From the NCBI RefSeq assembly GCF_030160115.1, contig NZ_BSNS01000020.1, positions 124,001 through 188,000 of the forward strand: a stretch of 64,000 nucleotides of DNA, written 5' to 3'. Shown here piece after piece: positions 41,344 to 49,305 of this stretch. Each line of letters begins with the position of its first letter. Within the stretch, counting starts at the first letter, position 1. Made by a program: the position numbers and the translations under genes. The notes under the pieces were generated by a model that saw only the letters and a list, made by a program, of their open reading frames with translations, was not told the origin of the DNA and did no database searches. This DNA comes from Devosia nitrariae (GTDB taxonomy: Bacteria; Pseudomonadota; Alphaproteobacteria; Rhizobiales; Devosiaceae).

Positions 41344-42372
41344 GTGGGTTTCAAATATACCGTTATCCGCGCGATGTTCGAGGCGCTATGGCTTTCGCGC
41401 CTGCCCGCCATTACCCGCAGCTTCTCCAAATGCCGCGGCGTGATTTTCACTCTGCATCGCGTGCTGCCGGACCGTCCCGCGTCCTTCTCACCCAATGCCA
41501 TCCTGCAGGTGCGGCCGGATTTCCTGGATTATTGCATCGAGCGTGTGCGGGCGCTGGACGTCGACATCGTCAGCCTCGACGAGGCGATTGAGCGGCTGGC
41601 CGAGGCGAAGCCCGGCCGGCGCTTCGCTGTCTTCACTTTCGACGACGCCTATCGCGATAACCTCGAATATGCGCTGCCGATCCTTCGCCGGCAGGATTGC
41701 CCGTTCACCCTTTACGTCCCGACCGGGTTCGTAGATGGAACGGGCGAGCTCTGGTGGCAGGCGCTGGAAGACATCATTTCGGCCAACGACGAAGTGGTCG
41801 TGGGTGCCGAGCGTCTTCCCGCAGCCACGCTCGAGGACAAGCAGAAGGCGTTTGACACCCTCTACTGGCGCATGCGCAAGCAAGCCGAGCCGGAGCGGCT
41901 CGGGATGCTGCATCAGTTAGCCGGATATTACAGGTTCGACCTCCAGGCCCACTGCCGTCGATTGATAATGGACTGGGCGGAGCTGCGCCAGTTTTCCGAC
42001 GATCCGCTCTGCACCATCGGTGCTCACACGGTCAATCACTACGAACTGGCCAAGTTGCCGCTCGATACGGCGCGCGAGGAAATTGCCCATTCTGTCGACA
42101 TCCTCGGCGCAAGGTTCGGCCGCAAGCCCAGGCATTTCTCCTATCCACTGGGCGGACCACTCTCGGCCGACGAGCGCGAATACCAGCTGGCAAGCGACAT
42201 TGGCCTCGCTTCCGCCGTCACCACTCGACCGGGCGGGCTCTACCCGCATCATCTCGAAACGCCTACAGCGCTTCCGCGCGTTTCGCTCAATGGATTGTTC
42301 CAGTCCCGCCGCTATGTCGATGTTTTCGCAAGCGGAGCGCTCTTTACCTGGCTCGGCCGCGCCGGCGCCTAG
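41344..42372 (+). CDS. Polysaccharide deacetylase (NodB-like, CE4)
   Basis: A 342-residue carbohydrate esterase 4 protein. The metal/catalytic motif FTFDDAYRDN (about 98-107) and the HTVNH motif (IGAHTVNHYEL) are both present. It likely removes acetyl groups from exopolysaccharide. The GTG at 41344 lies 8 bases after the preceding stop, so it is co-transcribed with the chain-length gene. A small insert between the two motifs is helical and typical for the family branch with proteins of this length. Confidence 0.9.
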   Translation: MGFKYTVIRAMFEALWLSRLPAITRSFSKCRGVIFTLHRVLPDRPASFSPNAILQVRPDFLDYCIERVRALDVDIVSLDEAIERLAEAKPGRRFAVFTFDDAYRDNLEYALPILRRQDCPFTLYVPTGFVDGTGELWWQALEDIISANDEVVVGAERLPAATLEDKQKAFDTLYWRMRKQAEPERLGMLHQLAGYYRFDLQAHCRRLIMDWAELRQFSDDPLCTIGAHTVNHYELAKLPLDTAREEIAHSVDILGARFGRKPRHFSYPLGGPLSADEREYQLASDIGLASAVTTRPGGLYPHHLETPTALPRVSLNGLFQSRRYVDVFASGALFTWLGRAGA

Positions 42373-42378
42373 TTGCGG

Positions 42379-42591
42379 CTAGCGCGCGCTGTCGGGTCGC
42401 GCCATCCAGGCGATGATCACCATGGCCGGCCACAACCAGCCGAAGCCCGCAATGCAGAAATAGGCGATGTGGACCCACCAGGGCATGTCGACCAGGGCGA
42501 CGAGGTAGAGGGCGGTCGCCAGCACCGCCCAGGCGACGATCGAGCCGACGAGGAGAAAGGTACCAAGGAGTTTGCGGTTCGATTGGGTCAC
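42379..42591 (-). CDS. DUF2842 small membrane protein
   Basis: A 70-residue, two-helix protein starting with GTG, with the DUF2842 pattern NRKLLGTFLLVGSIVAWAVL and WLWPAMVIIAWMARPD. It is a short alphaproteobacterial family of unknown function. It is convergent with the deacetylase and divergent from heme A synthase, next to which it is often found. Confidence 0.85.
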   Translation of the reverse strand: MTQSNRKLLGTFLLVGSIVAWAVLATALYLVALVDMPWWVHIAYFCIAGFGWLWPAMVIIAWMARPDSAR

Positions 42592-42695
42592 GGTGCGTCA
42601 ATTGCGGCTGTTGCATCGGTCTGGCGGTGGGCATACCACTCACCCGGATCGACCGATACCGGGAATTGGCCGTGGCCGCCGTGCAAAATGCCGCA

Positions 42696-43739
42696 ATGAG
42701 CGAGACGAGGATCGCCGACGATAGTCTGCGGCCGGTACGCATCTGGCTCTATGGGCTTGCGGCGTTCGTGCTCCTCATTCTTGTTGTCGGCGGCATCACC
42801 CGGCTGACCGAATCCGGCCTGTCGATCACCAGCTGGAAGCCTGTTTCCGGCATTGTGCCCCCGCTCTCAGAGGCCGATTGGCAGGCCGAGTTCGAGGCCT
42901 ACAAGCAGATTCCCCAATACAGCGTCCTCAACTCCTGGATGAGCCTTGCGGATTTCAAGGTGATCTTCTTCTGGGAATGGCTCCATCGGCTGCTCGGGCG
43001 TCTCCTCGGCTTCCTTTTCATCGTGCCGTTCGCCGTGTTCCTTATTCAGAAGCGCTTGCCTCGAACGCTCGCCTGGCCGCTCTTCGGCCTCTTCCTGCTG
43101 GGAGGGTTCCAGGGGTTCCTCGGCTGGTGGATGGTGTCGTCCGGACTTTCCGAACTGACTTCGGTGTCTCAATACCGGCTGGCAGCGCATCTGGGCGCTG
43201 CTGCGCTCCTCTTCATGGCGCTGATCTATGTGCCGCGCCGGATCACGCCGGGCAGGGTCGGCGGTATCGTGCGGCGCGGCGACTATGCGTTCGCCATTAT
43301 CCTGGCCGTGCTGCTCTTCATCCAGATCGCGGCCGGCGCGTTCGTCGCCGGGCTCGATGCCGGCATGGGTTACAACACCTGGCCGCTGATGGACGGTGCG
43401 CTCATTCCCGAGGGGCTCGGGGCAATGCAGCCGGCCTGGCGCAATTTGTTCGAGAATGCGCTGACCGTGCAGTTCAACCACCGGCTGATCGCCTACGCGA
43501 TCGTCGCCTATGTCGGCTTCGCACTGTGGAGGCGGGCGCGGGCAGGGGGCCTTGCCGGTGCCCATGCATGGCTCATAGGGATCGCCGGCATCGTCCTCAC
43601 GCAGGTCGGACTGGGCATCGCGACGCTCGTTCTTGCCGTGCCGATTCATTTGGCCGTGACGCATCAGGCGATGGCCTTCATGCTGGTCGGCATGACTGTG
43701 CTCTACATCGCCGATATGCAGCGCACTGCAACGGTTTAG
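42696..43739 (+). CDS. ctaA: Heme A synthase (COX15/CtaA)
   Basis: Oxidises the C8 methyl of heme O to the formyl group of heme A for aa3-type cytochrome oxidase. The 347-residue inner-membrane protein has eight helices and conserved heme-ligand histidines in EWLHRLLGR, LAAHLGAA, FNHRLIAY and THQAMAF. The N-terminal GGITRLTESGLSITSWKP is diagnostic. The ATG at 42696 is preferred over an extension beginning 23 codons earlier, though its Shine-Dalgarno is weak. Confidence 0.95.
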   Translation: MSETRIADDSLRPVRIWLYGLAAFVLLILVVGGITRLTESGLSITSWKPVSGIVPPLSEADWQAEFEAYKQIPQYSVLNSWMSLADFKVIFFWEWLHRLLGRLLGFLFIVPFAVFLIQKRLPRTLAWPLFGLFLLGGFQGFLGWWMVSSGLSELTSVSQYRLAAHLGAAALLFMALIYVPRRITPGRVGGIVRRGDYAFAIILAVLLFIQIAAGAFVAGLDAGMGYNTWPLMDGALIPEGLGAMQPAWRNLFENALTVQFNHRLIAYAIVAYVGFALWRRARAGGLAGAHAWLIGIAGIVLTQVGLGIATLVLAVPIHLAVTHQAMAFMLVGMTVLYIADMQRTATV

Positions 43740-43800
43740 ATTTGTGGTACTATAATACCGCAACCTAATACGCTGAAAAATATAGACTTAATCTTTTTGC

Positions 43801-43829
43801 TTGACGACCTCGCTCTGCGCCTCTAAATG
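43801..43829 (+). promoter_or_regulatory. Sigma-70-type promoter of rplM-rpsI
   Basis: TTGACG (43801-43806) and TAAATG (43824-43829) with a 17-base spacer, about 70 bases upstream of rplM and just after an AT-rich stretch, as expected for a strong ribosomal-protein promoter. Confidence 0.65.
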
Positions 43830-43899
43830 GCCGCGAAACTCGCCGTCGCCCGCCTGTCGCAGTCGCCGGCAGCAGCGCATCTAGACCAAGGACAAAACA

Positions 43900-44364
43900 A
43901 TGAAGACTTACTCGGCAAAACCGAGCGAGATCGAAAAGCAGTGGGTCCTGATCGACGCCGAAGGCCTCGTCGTCGGCCGCCTGGCTTCGATCATCGCCTC
44001 CCGCCTGCGCGGCAAGCACAAGCCGACCTTCACCCCGCACATGGACATGGGCGACAACATCGTCGTCATCAATGCCGACAAGGTGAAGCTGACCGGCCGC
44101 AAGCTCGACCAGCACCGTTTCTACTGGCACACCGGCTACCCCGGCGGCATCAAGGACCGCACCGCGCGCGAGCTGCTTGAAGGCCGTTTCCCGCAGCGCG
44201 TGCTCGAGAACGCCGTGCGCCGCATGATGCCGGGTGGGCCGCTGACCCGCGCCCAGCTCAAGAACTTGCGCGTCTATGCCGGCACTGAGCACCCGCATGA
44301 AGCCCAGCAGCCCGTCAAGCTCGACGTGGCCGCTATGAACGCCAAAAACGTCAAGGTGAAATAA
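43900..44364 (+). CDS. rplM: 50S ribosomal protein L13
   Basis: The 154-residue large-subunit protein L13. It begins [20 protein letters not shown] and contains [20 protein letters not shown] and the conserved [14 protein letters not shown] region. AAGGACA precedes the ATG. It is followed after one base by rpsI, the standard bacterial pair. Confidence 0.98.
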   Translation: MKTYSAKPSEIEKQWVLIDAEGLVVGRLASIIASRLRGKHKPTFTPHMDMGDNIVVINADKVKLTGRKLDQHRFYWHTGYPGGIKDRTARELLEGRFPQRVLENAVRRMMPGGPLTRAQLKNLRVYAGTEHPHEAQQPVKLDVAAMNAKNVKVK

Positions 44365-44365
44365 T

Positions 44366-44848
44366 ATGGCCGAGACCCTCAATACCCTCGAAGACCTCGG
44401 CACCTCGACCGTCGCGCCCGCCGCGAGCGAAGCCCCGGTCCACGTCCAGAAGCTCGACCAGTATGGTCGCGCCTATGCCACCGGCAAGCGCAAGGACGCA
44501 GTCGCCCGCGTCTGGGTCAAGCCCGGCTCGGGCAAGATCACCGTCAACGGCAAGGACTTCGTTGCGTACTTCGCCCGTCCCGTGCTCCAGCTCATCGTCC
44601 AGCAGCCGATTGGCGTTGCCGGTCGCGTCGACCAGTACGACGTCGTCGCAACCGTCTCGGGCGGCGGCCTTTCCGGCCAGGCCGGCGCCGTGCGTCACGG
44701 CATCTCGCAGGCGCTGACCTTCTACGAGCCGGAACTGCGTGGCGTCCTCAAGAAGGGCGGCTTCCTGACCCGCGACAGCCGCGTCGTCGAGCGCAAGAAG
44801 TACGGCCGCGCCAAGGCCCGCCGTTCCTTCCAGTTCTCCAAGCGCTAA
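44366..44848 (+). CDS. rpsI: 30S ribosomal protein S9
   Basis: The 160-residue small-subunit protein S9 with the conserved core [20 protein letters not shown] and the C-terminal RRSFQFSKR tail that reaches the P-site tRNA. It carries an N-terminal extension of about 35 residues, common in alphaproteobacteria. Ends the rplM-rpsI operon at a terminator. Confidence 0.98.
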   Translation: MAETLNTLEDLGTSTVAPAASEAPVHVQKLDQYGRAYATGKRKDAVARVWVKPGSGKITVNGKDFVAYFARPVLQLIVQQPIGVAGRVDQYDVVATVSGGGLSGQAGAVRHGISQALTFYEPELRGVLKKGGFLTRDSRVVERKKYGRAKARRSFQFSKR

Positions 44849-44873
44849 GCTGGAACGCAAATTGTTTTGCGAG

Positions 44874-44899
44874 GGGGCCGGGAAACCGGCCCCTTTTCT
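44874..44899 (+). terminator. Intrinsic terminator of rplM-rpsI
   Basis: GGGGCCGG / CCGGCCCC stem with a GAAA tetraloop followed by TTTTCTTTT, 25 bases after the rpsI stop. Confidence 0.92.
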
Positions 44900-45119
44900 T
44901 TTGCCGCGACGAGTCGTTCATGTCTTTGATAGGCTGGGCCAATTCCGCCAAGCCGTTGCGTCGCCGGGCCGTTCTGCCGGTGGAAAATTTTACCCGTAGC
45001 CCATTGCTTGGAAATCTGGACGGCGCGAAGGAGCCCGTGGAAGTATATGCTGGTGCTCAATTTTTGGAGGCGGCCCGCGGTCCTTCTGGGCATTGCCTCG
45101 ACAAGAACAGGTGCCTTCC

Positions 45120-46484
45120 ATGTCCACTCCCTCCGTATCCCGCGCCGCCCGAGCGCCCAAACCCTTTTACGCCTCCTTCGGCTTCCAGGTCCTCGCCGCA
45201 ATGGTGCTGGGCCTTGTCCTCGGTTACATCGCCAGGCAGATGGGGCCGACACAAGCCGGTGACCCCAACTGGCTGACCCAGACGCTTTCGACGGTCGGCT
45301 CGCTCTTCGTTCAGCTGCTGCGCGCCTTGGTGCCGGTGCTGATCTTTACCGCCATCGTTGCCTCGATCGCCAACCTGCGCGAGCTGCAGAACGCCGCGCG
45401 CCTCGTCTGGCAGACGCTGCTCTGGTTTGCCATTACCGCGCTGATCGCTGTCGTCATCGGCATCGCACTCGGTCTCATCATCCAGCCGGGCCTGACGGCC
45501 GGTGTCACCCAGGAGGCAGCACGGGCGCCTTCGACCACCGGCTCCTGGCTCGATTTCCTCAAAGGCCTCTTCCCCCAGAACGTCCTCGGCCTGCAGGCCT
45601 CGACCCGTGTCACCGATGGCGGCGCGACGACGAGCCTCTCGTTCAACGTCCTGCAGATCCTCGTGGTCTCGATCGTCGTCGGCGTGGCGGCGCTGCGCGT
45701 CGGACCGGCAGCCGAGCCGTTCCTCGCCTTCACGCGCTCATTCCTCAAGGTCATCCACAAGCTGCTGTGGTGGGTGATACGCCTGACGCCGATCGGCACC
45801 ATCGGACTTCTCGGCAATGCAGTCGCCGTCTATGGCTGGGACGCGCTCGCCCAGCTCGGCTGGTACTCGGCCGCGATCTATATCGGTCTCGCCATCGTGC
45901 TGCTCGCAGTCTATCCGACACTCCTCTCGCTCCACGGGCTCAATCCGATCCGCTACTTCCAGGGCGCCTGGCCGGCGATCCAGTTGGCGTTCGTCTCGCG
46001 CTCCTCGGTCGGCACCATGCCGGTGACCGAACGGGTGACCGAAAAGAACCTCGGCGTGCCGCGCGAATATGCCGCCTTCGCCGTACCGCTCGGCGCGACC
46101 ACCAAGATGGACGGCTGCGCCTCGATCTATCCGGCGATCTCAGCGATCTTCGTTGCCCAGTTCTATGGGCTCCCACTTGGACCGCAGGATTACCTCCTCA
46201 TCGCCTTCGTCTCCGTCCTCGGCTCGGCCGCAACCGCAGGCCTTACGGGCGCTGTGGTGATGCTGACGCTCACCCTCTCGACCCTGGGCCTGCCGCTCGA
46301 GGGCGTCGGTCTGTTGCTGGCGGTCGATCCGATCCTCGACATGGGCCGCACGGCGGTCAACGTCGCCGGCCAGGCGCTGGTGCCCACCATTGTCGCCAAG
46401 CGCCAGGGCATCCTCGACCAGGAGGCGTACGACCGGACCGAAGGCATCGAGGAACTGGACGCCAGTCCGGCGCCGGCCGAGTAG
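45120..46484 (+). CDS. Dicarboxylate/amino-acid:cation symporter (DAACS family), variant cation motif
   Basis: A 454-residue secondary transporter with the glutamate-transporter fold: about eight helices and two re-entrant loops. The serine-rich hairpin 1 reads VSRSSVGTMPVT. The helix 7 motif, usually GATxNMDGT, is GATTKMDGCA here, with Lys in place of Asn and Cys in place of Thr. The usual motif helps bind Na+ and substrate, so coupling ion or substrate may differ. Family members import glutamate, aspartate or C4-dicarboxylates. It is monocistronic, closed by a terminator. Confidence 0.9.
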   Translation: MSTPSVSRAARAPKPFYASFGFQVLAAMVLGLVLGYIARQMGPTQAGDPNWLTQTLSTVGSLFVQLLRALVPVLIFTAIVASIANLRELQNAARLVWQTLLWFAITALIAVVIGIALGLIIQPGLTAGVTQEAARAPSTTGSWLDFLKGLFPQNVLGLQASTRVTDGGATTSLSFNVLQILVVSIVVGVAALRVGPAAEPFLAFTRSFLKVIHKLLWWVIRLTPIGTIGLLGNAVAVYGWDALAQLGWYSAAIYIGLAIVLLAVYPTLLSLHGLNPIRYFQGAWPAIQLAFVSRSSVGTMPVTERVTEKNLGVPREYAAFAVPLGATTKMDGCASIYPAISAIFVAQFYGLPLGPQDYLLIAFVSVLGSAATAGLTGAVVMLTLTLSTLGLPLEGVGLLLAVDPILDMGRTAVNVAGQALVPTIVAKRQGILDQEAYDRTEGIEELDASPAPAE

Positions 46485-46499
46485 GGCAGAATACAAATA

Positions 46500-46525
46500 G
46501 GGAGGCTCCGGCCTCCCTTCTTCTT
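46500..46525 (+). terminator. Intrinsic terminator after the symporter gene
   Basis: GGGAGGC / GCCTCCC stem with TCCG loop followed by TTCTTCTT, 15 bases after the symporter stop and immediately before the end of the convergent DUF1801-type gene. Confidence 0.8.
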
Positions 46526-46529
46526 GGAT

Positions 46530-46889
46530 TTAGGCCCTGAGCGCAATGGCCTCGGCGATGAGCAGCGCGATCTCCGTTTCAGGAAGTGCGTCGCCCGGCA
46601 CTAGTGGAATATACCGCACTCGGCTGCCGTCCCCCTCGAGAAGCCCATCCGGGTCGGAAAGCAGCCGGCCATGCTCGAAGACGAGGACGACGCGGCCGGG
46701 AGACGGGAAGACCCCGCACACGAACCCGGCGCGCGGATGACGGAAGTTGACAGAGCGCCAGCCGGTCCGCACCCGGGGAACGAAATCGGGACGGATGCGC
46801 AGGAGCATGACGACGAGGTCGCGCGTCAGGGCGACGATCGATGGATCCAGGCCACCGACGAGCGCGTCGAGCTCCTCCTCAAAAATCAT
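46530..46889 (-). CDS. DUF1801-like protein
   Basis: A 119-residue protein with the pattern VALTRDLVVMLLRIRPDF, RTGWRSVNFRHP and FEHGRLL, as in DUF1801/YdhG-like proteins of unknown biochemical role. The ATG at 46889 lies inside the end of the upstream WYL-regulator gene (11-base overlap), so the two are coupled. The larger open frame to 47027 is only an antisense-like extension of the regulator gene. Confidence 0.75.
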   Translation of the reverse strand: MIFEEELDALVGGLDPSIVALTRDLVVMLLRIRPDFVPRVRTGWRSVNFRHPRAGFVCGVFPSPGRVVLVFEHGRLLSDPDGLLEGDGSRVRYIPLVPGDALPETEIALLIAEAIALRA

Positions 46890-47571
46890 CCCAGCCGAAC
46901 TCGGTGCGGTAGTAGTGGGCGACATTGATCGTCTCCGTCGTCTGGAATGTCTCGCCGGTTTCCGTGAGGTCGACGATGCGGTCGAGGCGGAAATTGCGAT
47001 AGGCGACGCGGGTCTCGCACCAGGCAAGGATCGTCCAGTGATCGCCCCAGCCGACCAGCGCCAGAGGCCAGATCACCCGGTCGCTGGGATTGCCGTGTTC
47101 GTCGCGGTAGTCGATTCTCAGCTTCAAGTACTCTGCCGCGGCATGTCGTACGCGCTGGTGCCGCTCGCGCTCCGCCGCGCCGCTTTCGAGCACGGGAATG
47201 CGATAGGGCAGGCGCTCGAGGTCGGCCTTGACCCCGTCCGGCAGCACGGCCTTGACGCGCTGCTCGGCGGTGGTGGCCGCGCTCGCCAGGTCCGGATCGG
47301 TGAAGGCCCTCACGAATTTGAGGCCGATGGAGATGGCGATGGCTTCCTCGGGCGAGAACATCAGCGGCGGCAGATGCGTGTGCGGCGCCAGTAGGTAGCC
47401 AACACCAGCATCCCCTGAGACCGGTACGCCCTGAGCGGCGAGTGCGCCGATATCGCGATAGACGGTGCGCTCGGAAACGCTGAGGATATCGGCGAGCGCC
47501 CGGGCCGTGACGGCGGTGCGCCGGCCTTTGAGCAGGTTGACGAGATTGAACAGCCGCTCGGCCTTGGACAT
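46879..47571 (-). CDS. YafY-type HTH/WYL-domain transcriptional regulator
   Basis: A 230-residue regulator with an N-terminal HTH_11 (AERLFNLVNLLKGRRTAVTA; LADILSVSERTVYRDIGAL) and a C-terminal WYL domain (VIWPLALVGWGDHWTILAWC, then ETRVAYRNFRLDRI). WYL domains bind nucleic acids or nucleotides and regulate in response to stress. GGAG lies 8 bases before the ATG at 47571. It is in one direction with the DUF1801-like gene and the upstream small monooxygenase-like gene. Confidence 0.9.
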   Translation of the reverse strand: MSKAERLFNLVNLLKGRRTAVTARALADILSVSERTVYRDIGALAAQGVPVSGDAGVGYLLAPHTHLPPLMFSPEEAIAISIGLKFVRAFTDPDLASAATTAEQRVKAVLPDGVKADLERLPYRIPVLESGAAERERHQRVRHAAAEYLKLRIDYRDEHGNPSDRVIWPLALVGWGDHWTILAWCETRVAYRNFRLDRIVDLTETGETFQTTETINVAHYYRTEFGWDDF

Positions 47572-47667
47572 GAGGATCGCTCCATCTTCAAGCCAGGCTG
47601 GCTTAGCACGAATGAAGTGATCCGAAACATCAGGCGACGAAGAGAGTGATGCCACATCGGCATGGGA

Positions 47668-48006
47668 TCAGGCCGCGTCGTTGGCCGGAATGGAAAGCGT
47701 CTGGCTTGGATAGGCAAGCACCACGTCGGCATGGGACATATCGATGCTGTCCGGGTCGATGGCGCGCATGGCCAGCGTCTCGCCCAGCTCCTTCATGATT
47801 TTCTCAGCCGCGGCCCATGCGGCGGCGCGGCTTTCCCAGAGGACTGTATCCACCCACCAGTCGCCGGCTTTGCGGTAGGCCAGGTGCCGCCACACGAAAC
47901 CCGGTTGGCGCGCGAGCCAATCACTGACCACGGTGTTGGCTGCCGCGAACCCGGCCTCATGACCAACGCGTAACCGAAAGGTGACGATTTCGAGTGTCTG
48001 CGCCAT
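47668..48006 (-). CDS. Dimeric alpha/beta-barrel (antibiotic-biosynthesis-monooxygenase-like) protein
   Basis: A 112-residue ferredoxin-like-fold protein (LEIVTFRLRVGHEAGFAAAN; GFVWRHLAYRKAGDWWVDTV), related to the ABM/DUF family of small dimeric barrels. Such proteins may be monooxygenases, isomerases or non-catalytic. AAGGAGAC precedes the ATG. It lies 96 bases upstream of the WYL regulator gene and may be regulated by it. Confidence 0.75.
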   Translation of the reverse strand: MAQTLEIVTFRLRVGHEAGFAAANTVVSDWLARQPGFVWRHLAYRKAGDWWVDTVLWESRAAAWAAAEKIMKELGETLAMRAIDPDSIDMSHADVVLAYPSQTLSIPANDAA

Positions 48007-48252
48007 AGCGGTCTCCTTCCTTTCCGGTCGATGCTGGAGGTATGGCACGCCGGACTGTCAGAGCTTGTCAGGAGGCTGACAGGACCGGTCCCGACCGCCT
48101 TGCATTCCACCCATTGCAGATTCAAACTGTACTTGGAGCGAAAAAGGGACGTCGGCAGAAAGCGTCCTGGAATCTGGCGCCAAGGCGCCCGGTCCCCCGA
48201 ACTCGATGAAGGCTGCGCATATCGCTGCGGCCCACGAGAAAGGGTGCCGAAG

Positions 48253-49110
48253 ATGTCCTCCCGATCCACCTCGCGTTTCGTTGTTGTCCATGAAGACGAT
48301 GTCGGCGTCAGCCACGGCGCCAATACCGCCTTCCTTGAATTGAGCCGCACAGGCGTATGCACCGCCGGATCGGTGATGGTGCCGTGCCCGTGGTTCCCGG
48401 AGATCGCCGCGTTGGCGCGCGATAACCCGGACCTCGATCTCGGCGTGCACCTGACCCTCAACTCCGACATGCGACCGTACCGCTGGCGGCCGCTGACCGG
48501 CATCTCGAACGACGGGCTGACCGATCCGGACGGCTATTTCTGGTCCGAGGTGCCTGACGTGCGGCGTCACGCCGATCCGGGTGCGGTTGAGCGGGAGTTG
48601 CGCGCCCAGATCGATGCGGCGCTGGCGGCGGGGATCGGTGTGACGCACCTCGATTGCCACATGGGAACGGCGATGATGCCCGAATTCGTCGCCATCTACG
48701 AGCGGCTGGGCGCCGACTACCGTCTGCCGATCCTCATCATGAAGGACTACCTGACGTTTTCGGTGATGGACTATGTCGGGCCCGTCACCACCGCCGAATT
48801 CGATGCGGCATCGGCGAGGGCACAGCAGCGCGGAAACCCGGTCGTCGACCTGCAGCTCGAAACGCCCTGGGAGTGGCCGGCGGGTATCGAGGCAGCCTAT
48901 CGCGATCTCTTTGCCCTCGTGCCCCAAGGCCTCAGCTGGCTGGCCCTGCATTTCAATGCACCCGGCGACATCGAGCTCATTGCAGAAGAGGCGGCGATAC
49001 GGATCGGCGAATACGAGTTCTTCCGCAGCGGACGTGCGAGTGAGCTGATGGCCGAGTTCGGCATCGAGCCGGTGGGCGTGCGGGAATGGCGGGACCGCAT
49101 GCGCGGTTAG
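48253..49110 (+). CDS. ChbG/YdjC-like carbohydrate deacetylase
   Basis: A 285-residue metal-dependent deacetylase-fold protein. The motif HEDDVGVSHGAN (13-24) supplies the two aspartates, followed by GVHLTLNSD and HLDCHMG for the metal-binding histidines. ChbG removes acetyl groups from chitooligosaccharides, and other YdjC proteins act on unknown sugars. It stands alone, divergent from the small monooxygenase-like gene, with no chitin genes near it. Substrate unknown. Confidence 0.87.
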   Translation: MSSRSTSRFVVVHEDDVGVSHGANTAFLELSRTGVCTAGSVMVPCPWFPEIAALARDNPDLDLGVHLTLNSDMRPYRWRPLTGISNDGLTDPDGYFWSEVPDVRRHADPGAVERELRAQIDAALAAGIGVTHLDCHMGTAMMPEFVAIYERLGADYRLPILIMKDYLTFSVMDYVGPVTTAEFDAASARAQQRGNPVVDLQLETPWEWPAGIEAAYRDLFALVPQGLSWLALHFNAPGDIELIAEEAAIRIGEYEFFRSGRASELMAEFGIEPVGVREWRDRMRG

Positions 49111-49188
49111 CCGATGACCGGGACCACGCAAGCGAGCCACTCTATCGCCTGAGGACTGGGCGTTAGCCGCGAAAACACCACCCACTCG

Positions 49189-49271
49189 GAGTCATTCCCG
49201 CGAAAAGCGGGAACCTCTGTTTCCGTTGCCGGCATTGCCAACAGAGATCCCTGCTTTCGCCGGGATGACTC
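49189..49271. repeat. Palindromic intergenic repeat, family C
   Basis: Long imperfect inverted repeat: left arm begins GAGTCATTCCCGCGAAAAGC and continues GGGAACCTCTGTT; right arm begins AACAGAGATCCCTGCTTTCG and ends CGGGATGACTC. About 19 bases lie between the arms. The GTCATTCCCGCG..GGGATGAC core is a repeat type seen in many proteobacterial genomes. It lies between convergent genes. Confidence 0.75.
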
Positions 49272-49305
49272 GGGGGGTGGGGATAGTTTGTGCGATTCCC
49301 CGCTC

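Noticed and set aside
44849..45119. Small plus-strand frame upstream of the symporter
   Set aside because: No good ribosome site and no recognisable protein; the stretch holds only the rpsI terminator and presumably the symporter promoter.
49189..49271. CRISPR-like or terminator interpretation of the family C palindrome
   Set aside because: There is a single inverted repeat with no spacers and no T-run; it fits a dispersed palindromic element.
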